Shown here: one piece after another, positions 9,358-18,741 of the stretch
Layout of the letters: each line of letters opens with the position of its first letter
Position numbering within the stretch: the stretch's first letter is position 1
NCBI RefSeq assembly: GCF_016591715.1
Contig: NZ_AP024109.1
Location: 1,240,001 to 1,304,000 of the forward strand
Source of the DNA: Mesorhizobium sp. J8
GTDB lineage: Bacteria > Pseudomonadota > Alphaproteobacteria > Rhizobiales > Rhizobiaceae
Length of the DNA: 64,000 nucleotides
Reading direction: 5' to 3'
Made by a program: the position numbers and the translations under genes
Notes under the pieces: generated by a model
Database searches by the model: none
Told to the model about the DNA's origin: nothing
The model's input: only the letters and a program-made list of their open reading frames with translations

Positions 9358-11022
9358 ATGGCGGGACTGATACGGAGCGCCGCTGCGGCGGTCCTCCTTT
9401 TGTCGATGACCAGTTTCGGCTTTGCCGCCAACAAGGTCATCGTTATCCTCGATGCGTCGGGCTCCATGTGGGCGCAGATCGACGGCAAGCCGAAGCTGGA
9501 GATCGCGCGTGAATCGCTGCGCACGGTGCTGCAGTCGGTTCCGGCCGACGACGAGATCGGCTTCATGGCCTACGGCCATCGCACAAAGGGCAGCTGCGAC
9601 GACATCGAGCTGATCGTGCCGCCGCAGGCCGGCTCCGCCAGCGCCATTTCGGCGGCGGCCGACAGCATGAAATTCCTGGGCAAGACGCCGCTCACGGCAG
9701 CCGTCAAGCAGGCCGCCGAGGCGCTCAAATATACCGAGGACAAGGCAACGGTGGTGCTGATCACCGACGGGCTGGAGACTTGCGGCGGCGATCCCTGCGC
9801 GCTCGGCAAGGAGTTGAAGGAAAGCGGCGTCGATTTCAGAGCCGATGTCGTCGGCTTCGGCCTGACCGCCGACGAGGGCAAGCAGATCGCCTGTCTCGCC
9901 GAGAACACCGGCGGCAAATACATCCAGGCCTCCGACGAGAAGGCGCTGCAGGAAGCTCTGGTCGAGACCGTCGCGGCTCCGACTCCTCAGCCTGTTCCCG
10001 AACCGGCTCCGGCACCCGCGCCGGCGCCCGAGACCGCCAAGCCTGAATTTAACTTCATGCCGAGCGTGGTCATGGCCGAGGGAGGCCCCGAGATATCCGA
10101 CAACAGCAATGCCTGGGAAATTTACAAGGCCAATGCTGACGGCTCGCGCGGCGACCAGGTCATGACCGAGTATGGCGAGCTTAAAACCAATCTGGAACCG
10201 GGCGACTATATCGTCGTCGGCCGCGACGACGAGGCAAGAAGCGAGCAGAAGATCAGAATAGAGGCTGGTCAGGTTTACAAGCCGCTGTTCACGCTCAACG
10301 CCGGTACGCTGGTTATCCATCCGCATGCGAGCCAGGGATCGGAGATCAGCGGCGAGGCGCGCGTCGACTTCGCCTATCCGGGCGGCAGCACCACCCATTA
10401 CGGTGACTCCAAGGTCACGGTGCCTGCCGGCGAGCAGAAGGTGACGGTGCAGATCGGCGCCGGCACGGTAACCGAGACCATCCAGCTTGCTGCCGGACAG
10501 ACGGTCGAGAAGGACGTCGTTGTCGGCGTCGGCCACGCCGTCCTCAACGCCTTCTACGCGGCAGGCGGCGACAAGGCCGATAATTCCGGCGTTAGCTTCG
10601 AAATCGTCAAGGCTAAGAAGAAGATCGACGGTTCACGCGAGAGCGTCGAGCACGCCTATGGTCCCGACAGCAAGTTGTGGCTGCCGCCGGACGACTATGT
10701 CGCGCTCACGACCCTCGATCTTGCCATTGCCGAGCAGCCCTTCAGCATCAAGGCCGGCGACAACCAGGACATCAAGGTCACACTCGACGCCGGCGTGCTC
10801 GCGATGTCGGCGCCTGGCGCCTACTCGATCGAGGTATTCTCGTCGAAGAAGGACATCGAGGGCAAGCGCAAGTCACTGGGCCTGAGCTATGGCGATAGCT
10901 GGCAGCAGACGATACCGGCCGGCGACTATGTGGTCGTGCGGCACGCGTCCGACCAGGGCCAGGACAGGGAAATGCCGGTGACGATCAAGGCCGGCGAGCG
11001 GAGCGAGATCACCGTTCAGTAG
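9358..11022 (+). CDS. Secreted von Willebrand factor A domain protein
   Basis: A 554-residue exported protein. It has a signal peptide of about 24 residues (basic MAGLIRS, hydrophobic core, FGFA cleavage region). A VWA domain (about 25-205) has an intact MIDAS start DASGSMWAQ, so metal binding is likely. A proline-alanine linker (about 206-226, PVPEPAPAPAPAPE) leads to a C-terminal half of repeated beta-sandwich segments, each closing with a Gly-Asp-Tyr-containing turn (PGDYIVVGRD, PDDYVALT, AGDYVVVRH). These repeats look like three or more copies of one domain of about 95 residues. Role unknown: a cell-envelope adhesion or scaffolding protein is plausible. A strong terminator follows directly. 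Confidence 0.85.
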   Translation: MAGLIRSAAAAVLLLSMTSFGFAANKVIVILDASGSMWAQIDGKPKLEIARESLRTVLQSVPADDEIGFMAYGHRTKGSCDDIELIVPPQAGSASAISAAADSMKFLGKTPLTAAVKQAAEALKYTEDKATVVLITDGLETCGGDPCALGKELKESGVDFRADVVGFGLTADEGKQIACLAENTGGKYIQASDEKALQEALVETVAAPTPQPVPEPAPAPAPAPETAKPEFNFMPSVVMAEGGPEISDNSNAWEIYKANADGSRGDQVMTEYGELKTNLEPGDYIVVGRDDEARSEQKIRIEAGQVYKPLFTLNAGTLVIHPHASQGSEISGEARVDFAYPGGSTTHYGDSKVTVPAGEQKVTVQIGAGTVTETIQLAAGQTVEKDVVVGVGHAVLNAFYAAGGDKADNSGVSFEIVKAKKKIDGSRESVEHAYGPDSKLWLPPDDYVALTTLDLAIAEQPFSIKAGDNQDIKVTLDAGVLAMSAPGAYSIEVFSSKKDIEGKRKSLGLSYGDSWQQTIPAGDYVVVRHASDQGQDREMPVTIKAGERSEITVQ

Positions 11023-11042
11023 AGGCTACTGCCAGGCGGTCG

Positions 11043-11073
11043 AAAAGGGGCGGCATCGGGCCGCCCCTTTTTT
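11043..11073. terminator. Bidirectional intrinsic terminator between the VWA gene and edd
   Basis: A 12-bp perfect stem (11043-11054 with 11060-11071) closes a 5-base loop and is flanked by A-runs on the left and T-runs on the right. It can stop the rightward VWA transcript and the leftward edd transcript. Confidence 0.92.
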
Positions 11074-11093
11074 GAGAGCTGTTGAAGAATATG

Positions 11094-12917
11094 TCAGGCG
11101 TTTCCGAACGCCGCCGCCCCGTGATCGGCGCGTCCGACCAGTTGCCGGAAGCCGGCGAACAGCTCGCGGCCGAAGCCGAACTCGTTGCCGATGAGGTCGG
11201 CGTCCGCCGTGCGGCGCAGCGCGAATTCGGTTCCCGGCACCAGCACCTCCAGCGTGCCGGCATCGGCGTCGAGCCGGATGACGTCGCCGTCATGGATCCT
11301 GGCGATCGGTCCGTCCTCGACCGCTTCCGGCGTCACATGGATCGCTGCCGGCACCTTGCCGGAAGCGCCCGACATGCGCCCGTCGGTCACCAGCGCCACG
11401 CGCTGGCCGCGGTCCTGCAGGATGCCGAGCACTGTGGTCAGCTTGTGCAGTTCCGGCATGCCGTTGGCCTTCGGGCCCTGGAAGCGGATGACGGCGACGA
11501 AGTCGCCGGTGAGTTGGCCGGCCTTGAAGGCATCGTTCAGCGCCTGCTGGCTATCGAACACCTTGGCCGGCGCCTCGATGACGCGGCGCTCCGGTTTTAC
11601 GGCGGATGTCTTGATGACGGCATGGCCGAGATTGCCGCCAAGCACCTTCAGGCCGCCGGTCGGCTGGAACGCCTTCTTCACCGGCGCCAGCACCTTCTCG
11701 TCGCAGCTCACGAGCGGCGCCGCCTCGCGCACCACGCTGCCGTCGTCGCCAAGCCGCGCCTCGACCGCGTAAGGCCGCAGCCCTTCGCCCCACACCGTCT
11801 GCACATCCTCGTGCAGCAGGCCCTCGTCGAGCAGCTCGCGGATCAGGAAGCCGAGGCCGCCGGCGGCATGGAAATGGTTTACGTCGGCAAGCCCGTTCGG
11901 ATAGACGCGGGCGAGCAGCGGCACGGCTTCCGACAGGTCGGAAATGTCCTGCCAGGTGAGCGCGATGCCGGCGGCGGCGGCCATGGCGATCAGGTGGATC
12001 GTGTGGTTGGTCGAGCCGCCGGTGGCATGCAGGCCGACGACGCCGTTGACGATCGAACGCTCGTCGATCATGCGCCCGACCGGCGTATAGGCATTGCCGA
12101 GCGCGGTGATCGCCAGCGCCCGCTTTGCCGCTTCCCTGGTCAGCGCGTCGCGCAGCGGCGTGCCCGGATTGACGAAGGAGGCGCCGGGCGTGTGCAGGCC
12201 CATGATCTCCATCAGCATCTGATTGGAATTGGCGGTGCCGTAGAAGGTGCAGGTGCCAGGCCCGTGATAGGACTTGGACTCCGCTTCCAGCAGCTCGGCG
12301 CGGCCCACCTTGCCTTCGGCATAGAGCTGCCGGACCTTGGCCTTCTCGTCGTTCGCGAGCCCTGTCGTCATCGGTCCGGCGGGGATGAAGACGGCCGGCA
12401 GATGCCCGAAGGTGAGCGCGGCGATCACCAGTCCGGGCACGATCTTGTCGCACACGCCGAGGAAGACGGCCGCGTCGAACATGTTGTGCGACAGGCCGAT
12501 CGCCGCCGCCATCGCGATCACGTCGCGCGAGAACAGCGACAGCTCCATGCCGGGCTGGCCTTGCGTGACCCCGTCGCACATCGCCGGCACGCCGCCCGCC
12601 ACCTGGGCGATGCCGCCCGCTTCCCGCGCGGCTTCCTTGATCAGCGCCGGGAACGTCTCGAAGGGCTGATGCGCCGACAGCATATCGTTGTAGGAGGTGA
12701 TGATGCCGAGATTCGGCACGCGATCGCCGCCGAGCGCGATCTTTTCCGATGGGCTGCAAACGGCAAAACCATGGGCGAGATTGCCGCAACCCAGCACCGC
12801 GCGATTGGCGGTGCGGCTGGAGGCCGCCGCGATGCGGCCGAGATAGGCTTCGCGGCCGGCTTTCGAACGGTGGCGGATGCGTTCCGTGATGGCTTCGATA
12901 TCGCGTCTGGCTGTCAT
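11094..12917 (-). CDS. edd: 6-phosphogluconate dehydratase
   Basis: A 607-residue cytosolic Fe-S dehydratase of the IlvD/Edd family. It converts 6-phosphogluconate to 2-keto-3-deoxy-6-phosphogluconate in the Entner-Doudoroff pathway. Cluster and substrate regions are visible: [38 protein letters not shown] and [15 protein letters not shown], giving the three conserved cysteines. The full length matches Edd rather than the shorter IlvD. It is the last gene of zwf-pgl-edd on the minus strand, 62 bases after pgl, and ends at a strong terminator. The KDPG aldolase gene is not in the window. Confidence 0.97.
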   Translation of the reverse strand: MTARRDIEAITERIRHRSKAGREAYLGRIAAASSRTANRAVLGCGNLAHGFAVCSPSEKIALGGDRVPNLGIITSYNDMLSAHQPFETFPALIKEAAREAGGIAQVAGGVPAMCDGVTQGQPGMELSLFSRDVIAMAAAIGLSHNMFDAAVFLGVCDKIVPGLVIAALTFGHLPAVFIPAGPMTTGLANDEKAKVRQLYAEGKVGRAELLEAESKSYHGPGTCTFYGTANSNQMLMEIMGLHTPGASFVNPGTPLRDALTREAAKRALAITALGNAYTPVGRMIDERSIVNGVVGLHATGGSTNHTIHLIAMAAAAGIALTWQDISDLSEAVPLLARVYPNGLADVNHFHAAGGLGFLIRELLDEGLLHEDVQTVWGEGLRPYAVEARLGDDGSVVREAAPLVSCDEKVLAPVKKAFQPTGGLKVLGGNLGHAVIKTSAVKPERRVIEAPAKVFDSQQALNDAFKAGQLTGDFVAVIRFQGPKANGMPELHKLTTVLGILQDRGQRVALVTDGRMSGASGKVPAAIHVTPEAVEDGPIARIHDGDVIRLDADAGTLEVLVPGTEFALRRTADADLIGNEFGFGRELFAGFRQLVGRADHGAAAFGNA

Positions 12918-12979
12918 GGTCCGTCCTTTCCGAGCCCGGCAACGTCCTCCCTCTGCCGCCGGGCAGTCCTCATCTGAAA

Positions 12980-13696
12980 TCAGGGTGCCCAGAACACCTC
13001 TATCGGTCGCGGCGCCGCCTCGAGCACTCTGCGGATGGGCTTCTTCGCGCCGGGACCTGTCGCGCCGTTGAACGCGGCGCGCTTGTCCTCGCCTTCGATA
13101 TGGAGCGCGATGAAGCCGGCGGCGACGATGCGCGCCATCGACAGCGTGAGCCGTGGCTCGCCGCCGCTTGCCGCATGCACCGGCAGCACGATCCGCTGCG
13201 AGGCCGGATCGAGCAATTCCTCGAGATTGCCGGCATCCGGGAAGAACGACGCCGTATGGCCATCACCGCCCATGCCGAGGATCACCACGTCGAGCGGCCA
13301 AAGAAGCGACTTGAGCGCTTCGCTGTCCGCCGCCGCGGCGTCCTCGATGCTTGCCGCCTCATGGTAGAGCGGCACGAAGCGCGCCGCCGCGGCCTTGTTC
13401 TGGAGCAGGTTCGCCGCCACCAGCCCGGCATTCGAGCGCGGCGAGGACGGCGGCACGAAGCGCTCGTCGACCAGCGTCACGGTAACCTTGTCCCAGGCGA
13501 TCGGCGTGGTCGACAGCACCGCGAACAATTTCGCCGGCGTGGTGCCGCCGGATACTGCGAGCAGCGCAGCGCCGCGTTCCGCGATGGCGCTGGTCAATCG
13601 GTCCGCGATCTCGCCGGCAAGCGCCGTCGCCAGGTCCTGGCGGTCGGCAAAGCCGTTCCAGCCGTAGCGGACTTCGCTCAATTGCTCTCGTGCCAT
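12980..13696 (-). CDS. pgl: 6-phosphogluconolactonase
   Basis: A 238-residue cytosolic lactonase of the SugarP_isomerase/Pgl (DevB) family. It hydrolyses 6-phosphoglucono-lactone made by Zwf. Motifs are [14 protein letters not shown] near residue 44, [19 protein letters not shown] near 75, and [15 protein letters not shown] near 145. The ATG at 13696 is preferred. It overlaps the last 19 bases of zwf, giving translational coupling, and the upstream in-frame extension to 13819 is only zwf sequence read in another frame. Confidence 0.95.
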   Translation of the reverse strand: MAREQLSEVRYGWNGFADRQDLATALAGEIADRLTSAIAERGAALLAVSGGTTPAKLFAVLSTTPIAWDKVTVTLVDERFVPPSSPRSNAGLVAANLLQNKAAAARFVPLYHEAASIEDAAAADSEALKSLLWPLDVVILGMGGDGHTASFFPDAGNLEELLDPASQRIVLPVHAASGGEPRLTLSMARIVAAGFIALHIEGEDKRAAFNGATGPGAKKPIRRVLEAAPRPIEVFWAP

Positions 13697-15147
13697 GTCC
13701 GTCCGTCGCGTTCGATAAGAGCGATCGAGGCCGACGGCCCCCAGGTTCCGGCCGTATAGCCCTGCGCCTCCTGCCTGGCGCTTTCCCAGGCGTTCTGGAT
13801 CGGGTCGATCCATTTCCACGCCGCCTCGACTTCGTCGCGGCGCATGAACAGTGTCTGGTTGCCGCGCACCACATCCATGATCAGCCGCTCATAGGCGTCA
13901 GGCGCGCGCCCGTCGAAAGACTGCGCGAAGCTCATGTCGAGTGAGATCTGGCGCAGCCGCATGCCACCCGGCCCCGGATCCTTGATCATGATGAACTGCT
14001 TGACGCCTTCGTCAGGCTGCAGCCGGATCACCAGCTGGTTGGCGAAGATCGGTCCGGCGCCCTCGTCGAAGATCGAAAAGGGGATCGGCTTGAACTCGAT
14101 GACGATCTCCGAAACCCGGCTCGCCAGCCTTTTGCCGGTCCGGAGATAGAACGGAACGCCGGCCCAGCGCCAGTTGCCGATCTCGGCCCTGATGGCGACG
14201 AAGGTTTCGGTGGCGCTGTCCTTGCCGAGTTCCTCGACATAGCCCTTGACGGGGCCGCCCGCCGAAGCGCCGGCGCGATACTGGCCGCGCACTGTGTGCT
14301 TGGGCGCTTCGTTGCCGTTGATGCGCTTCAATGCCCTGAGCACCTTCAGCTTCTCGTCGCGCACGGCGTCGGCGTCCATCGACGATGGCGTTTCCATGGC
14401 GACGAGGCAAAGCAGCTGCAGCATATGGTTCTGCACCATGTCGCGCAGCGCGCCGGCCTTGTCGTAGTAGGTGACGCGGTCTTCGAGGCCGACGGTCTCG
14501 GCGACCGTGATCTGCACGTGGTCGATATGGGCGGAGTTCCACAGCGGCTCGTAGAGCGCGTTGGCAAAGCGCAGCGCCATCAGGTTCTGCACGGTTTCCT
14601 TGCCGAGATAATGGTCGATGCGGAAGATCTGGCCTTCGTGGAAATCGTCGCCCACCGCGTCGTTCAGCGCGCGCGCCGAGGTCAGGTCGCGGCCGATCGG
14701 CTTCTCCAGCACGATGCGCGAGTTCGGCGTGATCAGCTTGTTCTGCTTGAGCTGGTGCGAGATATCGCCGAACAGCGCCGGCGCCACCGCGAGATAGAAG
14801 GCACGGATGCGGTCGCTATCGCCGATCGCCTTCTTCAGCTTCTCGAAGCCTGCGCCGCTGGTGGCGTCGGCCGGGACATAGGAAAGCCTGGCGAGGAAGG
14901 TTTCCAGTTCCTTCTGGTCGATATCGGCCGGCTTGACGTGGGACGAAATTGCCTGCCTGGCGAAGGCCTGAAACTCGGCGTCGGTCATCTTGGCGCGCGA
15001 GGTGCCGATGATGCGCGTCGGTTCGGAGAACTGATGGTCGCGCTGGCGATAATAGAGCGAGGGCAGGAGCTTGCGCTCCGACAGGTCGCCGGTGCCACCG
15101 AAAATGATGAAGTCGAAGGGATCGACAGGGATGATCTGGCTGGTCAT
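13678..15147 (-). CDS. zwf: Glucose-6-phosphate 1-dehydrogenase
   Basis: A 489-residue cytosolic enzyme that oxidises glucose-6-phosphate to 6-phosphogluconolactone with NAD(P). The coenzyme fingerprint is IFGGTGDLSERKLLPSLY at residues about 14-31, and the active-site RIDHYLGKE lies near 170. EKPIGRD and FYLRTGKRL are also present. The start at 15147 (MTSQIIPVDPFDF) gives the usual length; an in-frame upstream extension would add 148 residues without homology signs. First gene of the zwf-pgl-edd operon. The AT-rich upstream region holds a candidate operator at 15196-15206. Confidence 0.97.
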   Translation of the reverse strand: MTSQIIPVDPFDFIIFGGTGDLSERKLLPSLYYRQRDHQFSEPTRIIGTSRAKMTDAEFQAFARQAISSHVKPADIDQKELETFLARLSYVPADATSGAGFEKLKKAIGDSDRIRAFYLAVAPALFGDISHQLKQNKLITPNSRIVLEKPIGRDLTSARALNDAVGDDFHEGQIFRIDHYLGKETVQNLMALRFANALYEPLWNSAHIDHVQITVAETVGLEDRVTYYDKAGALRDMVQNHMLQLLCLVAMETPSSMDADAVRDEKLKVLRALKRINGNEAPKHTVRGQYRAGASAGGPVKGYVEELGKDSATETFVAIRAEIGNWRWAGVPFYLRTGKRLASRVSEIVIEFKPIPFSIFDEGAGPIFANQLVIRLQPDEGVKQFIMIKDPGPGGMRLRQISLDMSFAQSFDGRAPDAYERLIMDVVRGNQTLFMRRDEVEAAWKWIDPIQNAWESARQEAQGYTAGTWGPSASIALIERDGRTWHESN

Positions 15148-15195
15148 GGTCAGTCCGATTTGATGCCGGATACCGGCAGCGTGGTTGGTATATTC

Positions 15196-15206
15196 TAATC
15201 GATTTA
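15196..15206 (-). promoter_or_regulatory. Candidate operator upstream of zwf
   Basis: The palindromic core AATCGATT (15197-15204) sits in an unusually AT-rich stretch about 50 bases upstream of zwf, the only such patch in the 289-base gap between zwf and the SDR gene. RpiR/HexR-type regulators often control zwf-edd operons in proteobacteria, but which protein binds here is a guess. Confidence 0.35.
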
Positions 15207-15436
15207 AATTTTCCAGTGCCATGGTGTCACAGGCAGGACCAATCGCTTGCTGTTGCATCGGTCCACCTGTTCCCCGACACTTGCGCCGCCGATAGGCCTG
15301 TCGGTAAAGCCATGGCTTCCGGCAACCGTCGCGGCCGCACCATAGAACGCGAATGTGACGAAAGCTAAGGGAGAATATCGCTGCGGGGCGGCGGCCGGAA
15401 ATCAAGAACGGCGGAAATCCAATGAGCGGGAAAACC

Positions 15437-16183
15437 ATGCGTCTGGAAAACAAGGTCGCCATAATCACCGGTGCTGCGTCGGGCTTCGGGGAGGGCATGG
15501 CCAGGCGTTTCGCCGAAGAGGGCGCGCGCGTTGTCGTCGCCGACCTCAACGCCAAGGGCGCCGAGCGGGTGGCCGAGGAGATCGGTCCCAACGCGATCTG
15601 GACCCAGACCGATGTGTCCCTGCGCTCCGAGTTCGACGCGATGATCTATGCCGCCAAAAGCGCCTTCGGCCGCATCGACATCATGGTCAACAATGCGGGC
15701 TTCACCCACCGCAACGGCGATATGCTCGCCGTCGACGAGGAAACCTTCGACCTGATCACAGCGGTCAACATGAAGGCGATCTACCACGCCGCGCTCGCCG
15801 TCGTGCCGATCATGGACCGGCAGGGTGGCGGCGTCATCCTGACTACGGCCTCGACGGCGGGGCTTCGGCCGAGGCCCGGCCTGACCTGGTACAACGCCTC
15901 CAAGGGCTGGGCGATCACCGCCACCAAGTCGATGGCGGTCGAACTGGCGCCGAGGAACATCCGCGTGAACTGCCTCTGTCCGGTCGCTGGCGAAACCGGC
16001 ATGCTGGAGAAGTTCATGGGCGCCGACACGCCTGAGATCCGCGAAAAGTTCCGCGCCTCGATCCCGCTCGGCCGGCTCTCGACGCCCCTCGACATCGCCA
16101 ACGCGGCGCTGTGGCTTGCCTCGGATGAAGCCGCCTTCATCACCGGCGTGGCGCTGGAGGTCGACGGCGGCCGCTGTATTTAA
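15437..16183 (+). CDS. SDR family oxidoreductase
   Basis: A 248-residue classical short-chain dehydrogenase/reductase, cytosolic and NAD(P)-dependent. The cofactor turn is TGAASGFGEG near residue 12, NNAG lies near 84, and the catalytic Ser is in TTASTAG with YNASKGW (Tyr-x3-Lys) about 150-156. The C-terminal VDGGR is typical. The ATG at 15437 has a GGGA element seven bases upstream; an ATG five codons earlier (15422) is possible. It is divergent from zwf. The substrate cannot be told: the family includes glucose dehydrogenases and 3-oxoacyl reductases. Confidence 0.88.
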   Translation: MRLENKVAIITGAASGFGEGMARRFAEEGARVVVADLNAKGAERVAEEIGPNAIWTQTDVSLRSEFDAMIYAAKSAFGRIDIMVNNAGFTHRNGDMLAVDEETFDLITAVNMKAIYHAALAVVPIMDRQGGGVILTTASTAGLRPRPGLTWYNASKGWAITATKSMAVELAPRNIRVNCLCPVAGETGMLEKFMGADTPEIREKFRASIPLGRLSTPLDIANAALWLASDEAAFITGVALEVDGGRCI

Positions 16184-16260
16184 GTGATGGAATGTGGAGC
16201 TCGTGTTTGACTCGATGATCCGGCGAAAGGCATAACGGTTGTCCGGCTTGGGGCGCGGCC

Positions 16261-17607
16261 ATGAAATTCGGACTGCGAAAAATTCGCGAAGAACTCGGGC
16301 ACCGTCTCAAGATTTATCGAGCAAAGCGCGCGCGGACGCGAAGCAAGGCCATCTTTATCGGCGTAACCGGCAGCTCAGGAAAATCGACTGCGGCGAGCCT
16401 GCTTGGGCACATCCTGGCCGGCCAAGCGCGGGTTTACACGCGAGTCTTGGCCAACACGATAAAGTCGCTGGTCAGCACGCTTTACAAACGCATGAACGAG
16501 AGCGGCGAGGTCGACTACGTCGTCTTCGAGGCGGGCGCCTTCGGCGTCGATACGATCAGGCCCATGGCGCAGATGCTCAAGCCGCACGTGGCTGTTGTCA
16601 CCATGGTGCGGCTTGAGCATTTCTCCAGTTTCAAAACGCTGGAGAACGTCGCTCGCGAAAAGCGCGCTCTTGTCGAGGCGTTGGAGCCCGGCGGCCTTGC
16701 GGTGCTCAATGCCGACGATCCCAATGTGCTGGCCATGGCGTCGGGCGCTGCGCATCGCTTCGTCACGTTCGGCGAGTTGGAAACGTCCGACTATCGCGTC
16801 ACCGATATCAGCGCCGCGTATCCGCGAACGCTTGGCTTGACGCTCCACTGGAGGGGCGGAGCGCTGAAGCTCAAGACCCCGTTTCCAGGCGAGCATTTCT
16901 GGCTGCCAACCGCCGCCGCGGCCGCCACCGCACTGGAACTTGGCGTACCTGCGCAAATAGTGGAGCAGAGGATCGCCACATTCGAGCCGTTGGCGAATCG
17001 CTGCAACGTTTTGGCCGTGGACGGAGGACCACACTTCATCGTCGACACCGCCAAAGCCCCGTGGCATTCGCTGTCGCTAGCCTTCGACATGGTGGCAAAA
17101 TCAAGGGCCGGGCGAAAGCGAATCGTGCTCGGCCAGCTATCGGACTTTGCCGGCTCGAACGCGAAATATGCGCGCGCCTACCAAAGCGCGCGCAACATTG
17201 CCGACCAAGTGATCTATGTCGGGGAACATGCGCATCGCTCGAAGGCTGGCCAAGCCGATCGCGACAGCGGCCGGTTCGTCGAACTGCGCACGCCTAAAGA
17301 GGTTTCAGATCACCTCAGGCGCACGGCGGTTCCCGGCGAACTCGTCCTTCTCAAGAGTTCTTCCAGCCTTCATATGGAGCGTTTGGCGCTCGCCTGGACA
17401 CACGACGTCAAATGCTGGGTCCCCGCTTGCGGAAAAAAGGAAGGTTGCCAGACTGCGGCCTTTTCGAAGTGCCCTTCGAAGAGCATCGGGAGTTCGTCAA
17501 GAAGCGCAGAGACGATCGTCGGCGCCAGCGCCTGCGTGGGCTCTTGGGCGGCTGACGGCATCGCGGCTCCGCACCGCAGTCAAGACGGCCTCAGGCGCCG
17601 GTCTTGA
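16261..17607 (+). CDS. Mur ligase family protein (MurF-like) with cysteine-containing tail
   Basis: A 448-residue ATP-dependent ligase-like protein. After a short basic leader comes the P-loop GVTGSSGKSTAAS (about 33-45). The Mur central domain follows, with FEAGAFGVDTIRPM near 90, MVRLEHFSSFKTLENVAREK (the Mur-type H/E/K loop) near 115 and LNADDPNV near 150. A C-terminal domain includes FIVDTAKAPWHS and VLGQLSDFAGSN. The N-terminal UDP-substrate domain of true MurF is absent. The last 60 residues are serine-rich with several cysteines (CWVPACGKKEGC, SKCPSK), unlike Mur enzymes. Its 3' end overlaps the convergent SH3 gene by 17 bases. Function unknown; ligation of an amino acid to a carboxylated metabolite is plausible. 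Confidence 0.72.
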   Translation: MKFGLRKIREELGHRLKIYRAKRARTRSKAIFIGVTGSSGKSTAASLLGHILAGQARVYTRVLANTIKSLVSTLYKRMNESGEVDYVVFEAGAFGVDTIRPMAQMLKPHVAVVTMVRLEHFSSFKTLENVAREKRALVEALEPGGLAVLNADDPNVLAMASGAAHRFVTFGELETSDYRVTDISAAYPRTLGLTLHWRGGALKLKTPFPGEHFWLPTAAAAATALELGVPAQIVEQRIATFEPLANRCNVLAVDGGPHFIVDTAKAPWHSLSLAFDMVAKSRAGRKRIVLGQLSDFAGSNAKYARAYQSARNIADQVIYVGEHAHRSKAGQADRDSGRFVELRTPKEVSDHLRRTAVPGELVLLKSSSSLHMERLALAWTHDVKCWVPACGKKEGCQTAAFSKCPSKSIGSSSRSAETIVGASACVGSWAADGIAAPHRSQDGLRRRS

Positions 17608-18484
17608 CGTAGCTTTTGTAGACCCAGCCGTGCTTGCCGTTATAGACGATCTCGCACCATTGCTTGCAATTCATCACTTGCACCGATGCCTTGGCCGGCA
17701 CCGTGGTGATTGCGGCTGCGCCTTTCTTCGGGCTGGAGCGCATGGTCACGGCTCGCAAAATCCGCCCGTTTGCGGCCGCGCTGGCTTTTTGAGCTTTCGG
17801 CCTGGCTTGCGCCGAGTCGTCGGCCCCTGCCGGTTGCGGATCGGGAAGCTGCGGCTTGGCTTCGGGGATGGCGGCGGTTTGGGCGCCATCCATCTTGTCG
17901 CCGGGCTTCTTCGCCGCGGTCGACGTCTCGCTCGCAGCGCCCGCGACCTGCGACAGCGCATTCGAGGCGTCGTTCTCGGCATCGGCCTCGGCAAAGGCCG
18001 TATCGGCCGATTGCGTGGGGTTGGTGTCGGCGGTCTGCTTGGACGGAGCCGGCCGGTCCTCGGTCGACGAAGGCGGCATCTTAGCATCGGAAGCCGTCCA
18101 GCGGGGGCTGTTCGGCGCCAGCGCCGGAATGCTGGCTTCGCGAGCCGCCGTCGTGGGCGTGACCGCATCCGCCTTGCGCGCGGCTTGTGGCGCTGCCGCA
18201 GCCACGGTGACCGCTGCTTTAGCCGGAGCGATTTTCGTGGTTTTCACCGGGATTGTCGGAACGGTTTGCGCCGCGTTTGCCGCGGCCACTTGCCGGTCAC
18301 TGCCCGGAAAACACAGCCACAGTGCCACCGCGGCCACGCCGAGCAGCGCGGCAGTGCCGATCGCCGCAATAACCAGATGCGCGTTCGACTGCACCCTCTG
18401 CCAGAAGGATGGCCGTACGCTATAGCCGAACTGCATTGTAAAGCGCTGCCGTTCCGGCACGCCGAAACTGAAGGGCCCGTTCAC
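17591..18484 (-). CDS. Membrane-anchored SH3-domain protein
   Basis: A 297-residue protein with one transmembrane segment (about 38-58, LVIAAIGTAALLGVAAVALWLCF) and a long low-complexity alanine/proline/threonine linker. The C-terminal bacterial SH3 (SH3_3) domain (about 242-297) has VTMRSSPKKGA at its start and GKHGWVYKSYVK at its end. The topology suggests an inner-membrane anchor with the SH3 domain in the periplasm, where such domains bind peptidoglycan or partner proteins. An ATG 16 codons later (MQFGYSV) is an alternative start. Its 3' end overlaps the Mur-ligase-like gene tail to tail, and the two may be coregulated by antisense transcription. The 257 bases upstream show no gene. Confidence 0.78.
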   Translation of the reverse strand: MNGPFSFGVPERQRFTMQFGYSVRPSFWQRVQSNAHLVIAAIGTAALLGVAAVALWLCFPGSDRQVAAANAAQTVPTIPVKTTKIAPAKAAVTVAAAAPQAARKADAVTPTTAAREASIPALAPNSPRWTASDAKMPPSSTEDRPAPSKQTADTNPTQSADTAFAEADAENDASNALSQVAGAASETSTAAKKPGDKMDGAQTAAIPEAKPQLPDPQPAGADDSAQARPKAQKASAAANGRILRAVTMRSSPKKGAAAITTVPAKASVQVMNCKQWCEIVYNGKHGWVYKSYVKTGA

Positions 18485-18741
18485 TCAAACCACCTCCAAC
18501 AAGCGGGCCGACGTTCTTTCGATCATTGCCGCGACGATTGGCTTCGATCGGCATCGGTCCCGAAATCATTGCGGACAAGGTCCGCGAAATCCCCGGATTT
18601 TCGCCCATAATTGCATCTTTCACTGCTGATTATGGCATGAGTGAGCCAAATTGCGAAATTCTGCCGTCCGTTAAGGCTTCCACAACCTGCCGCGCGGCAG
18701 CCGCCGGCGTCGATTCGGCGGTTTCGGCTCGGCAGCTAGCT

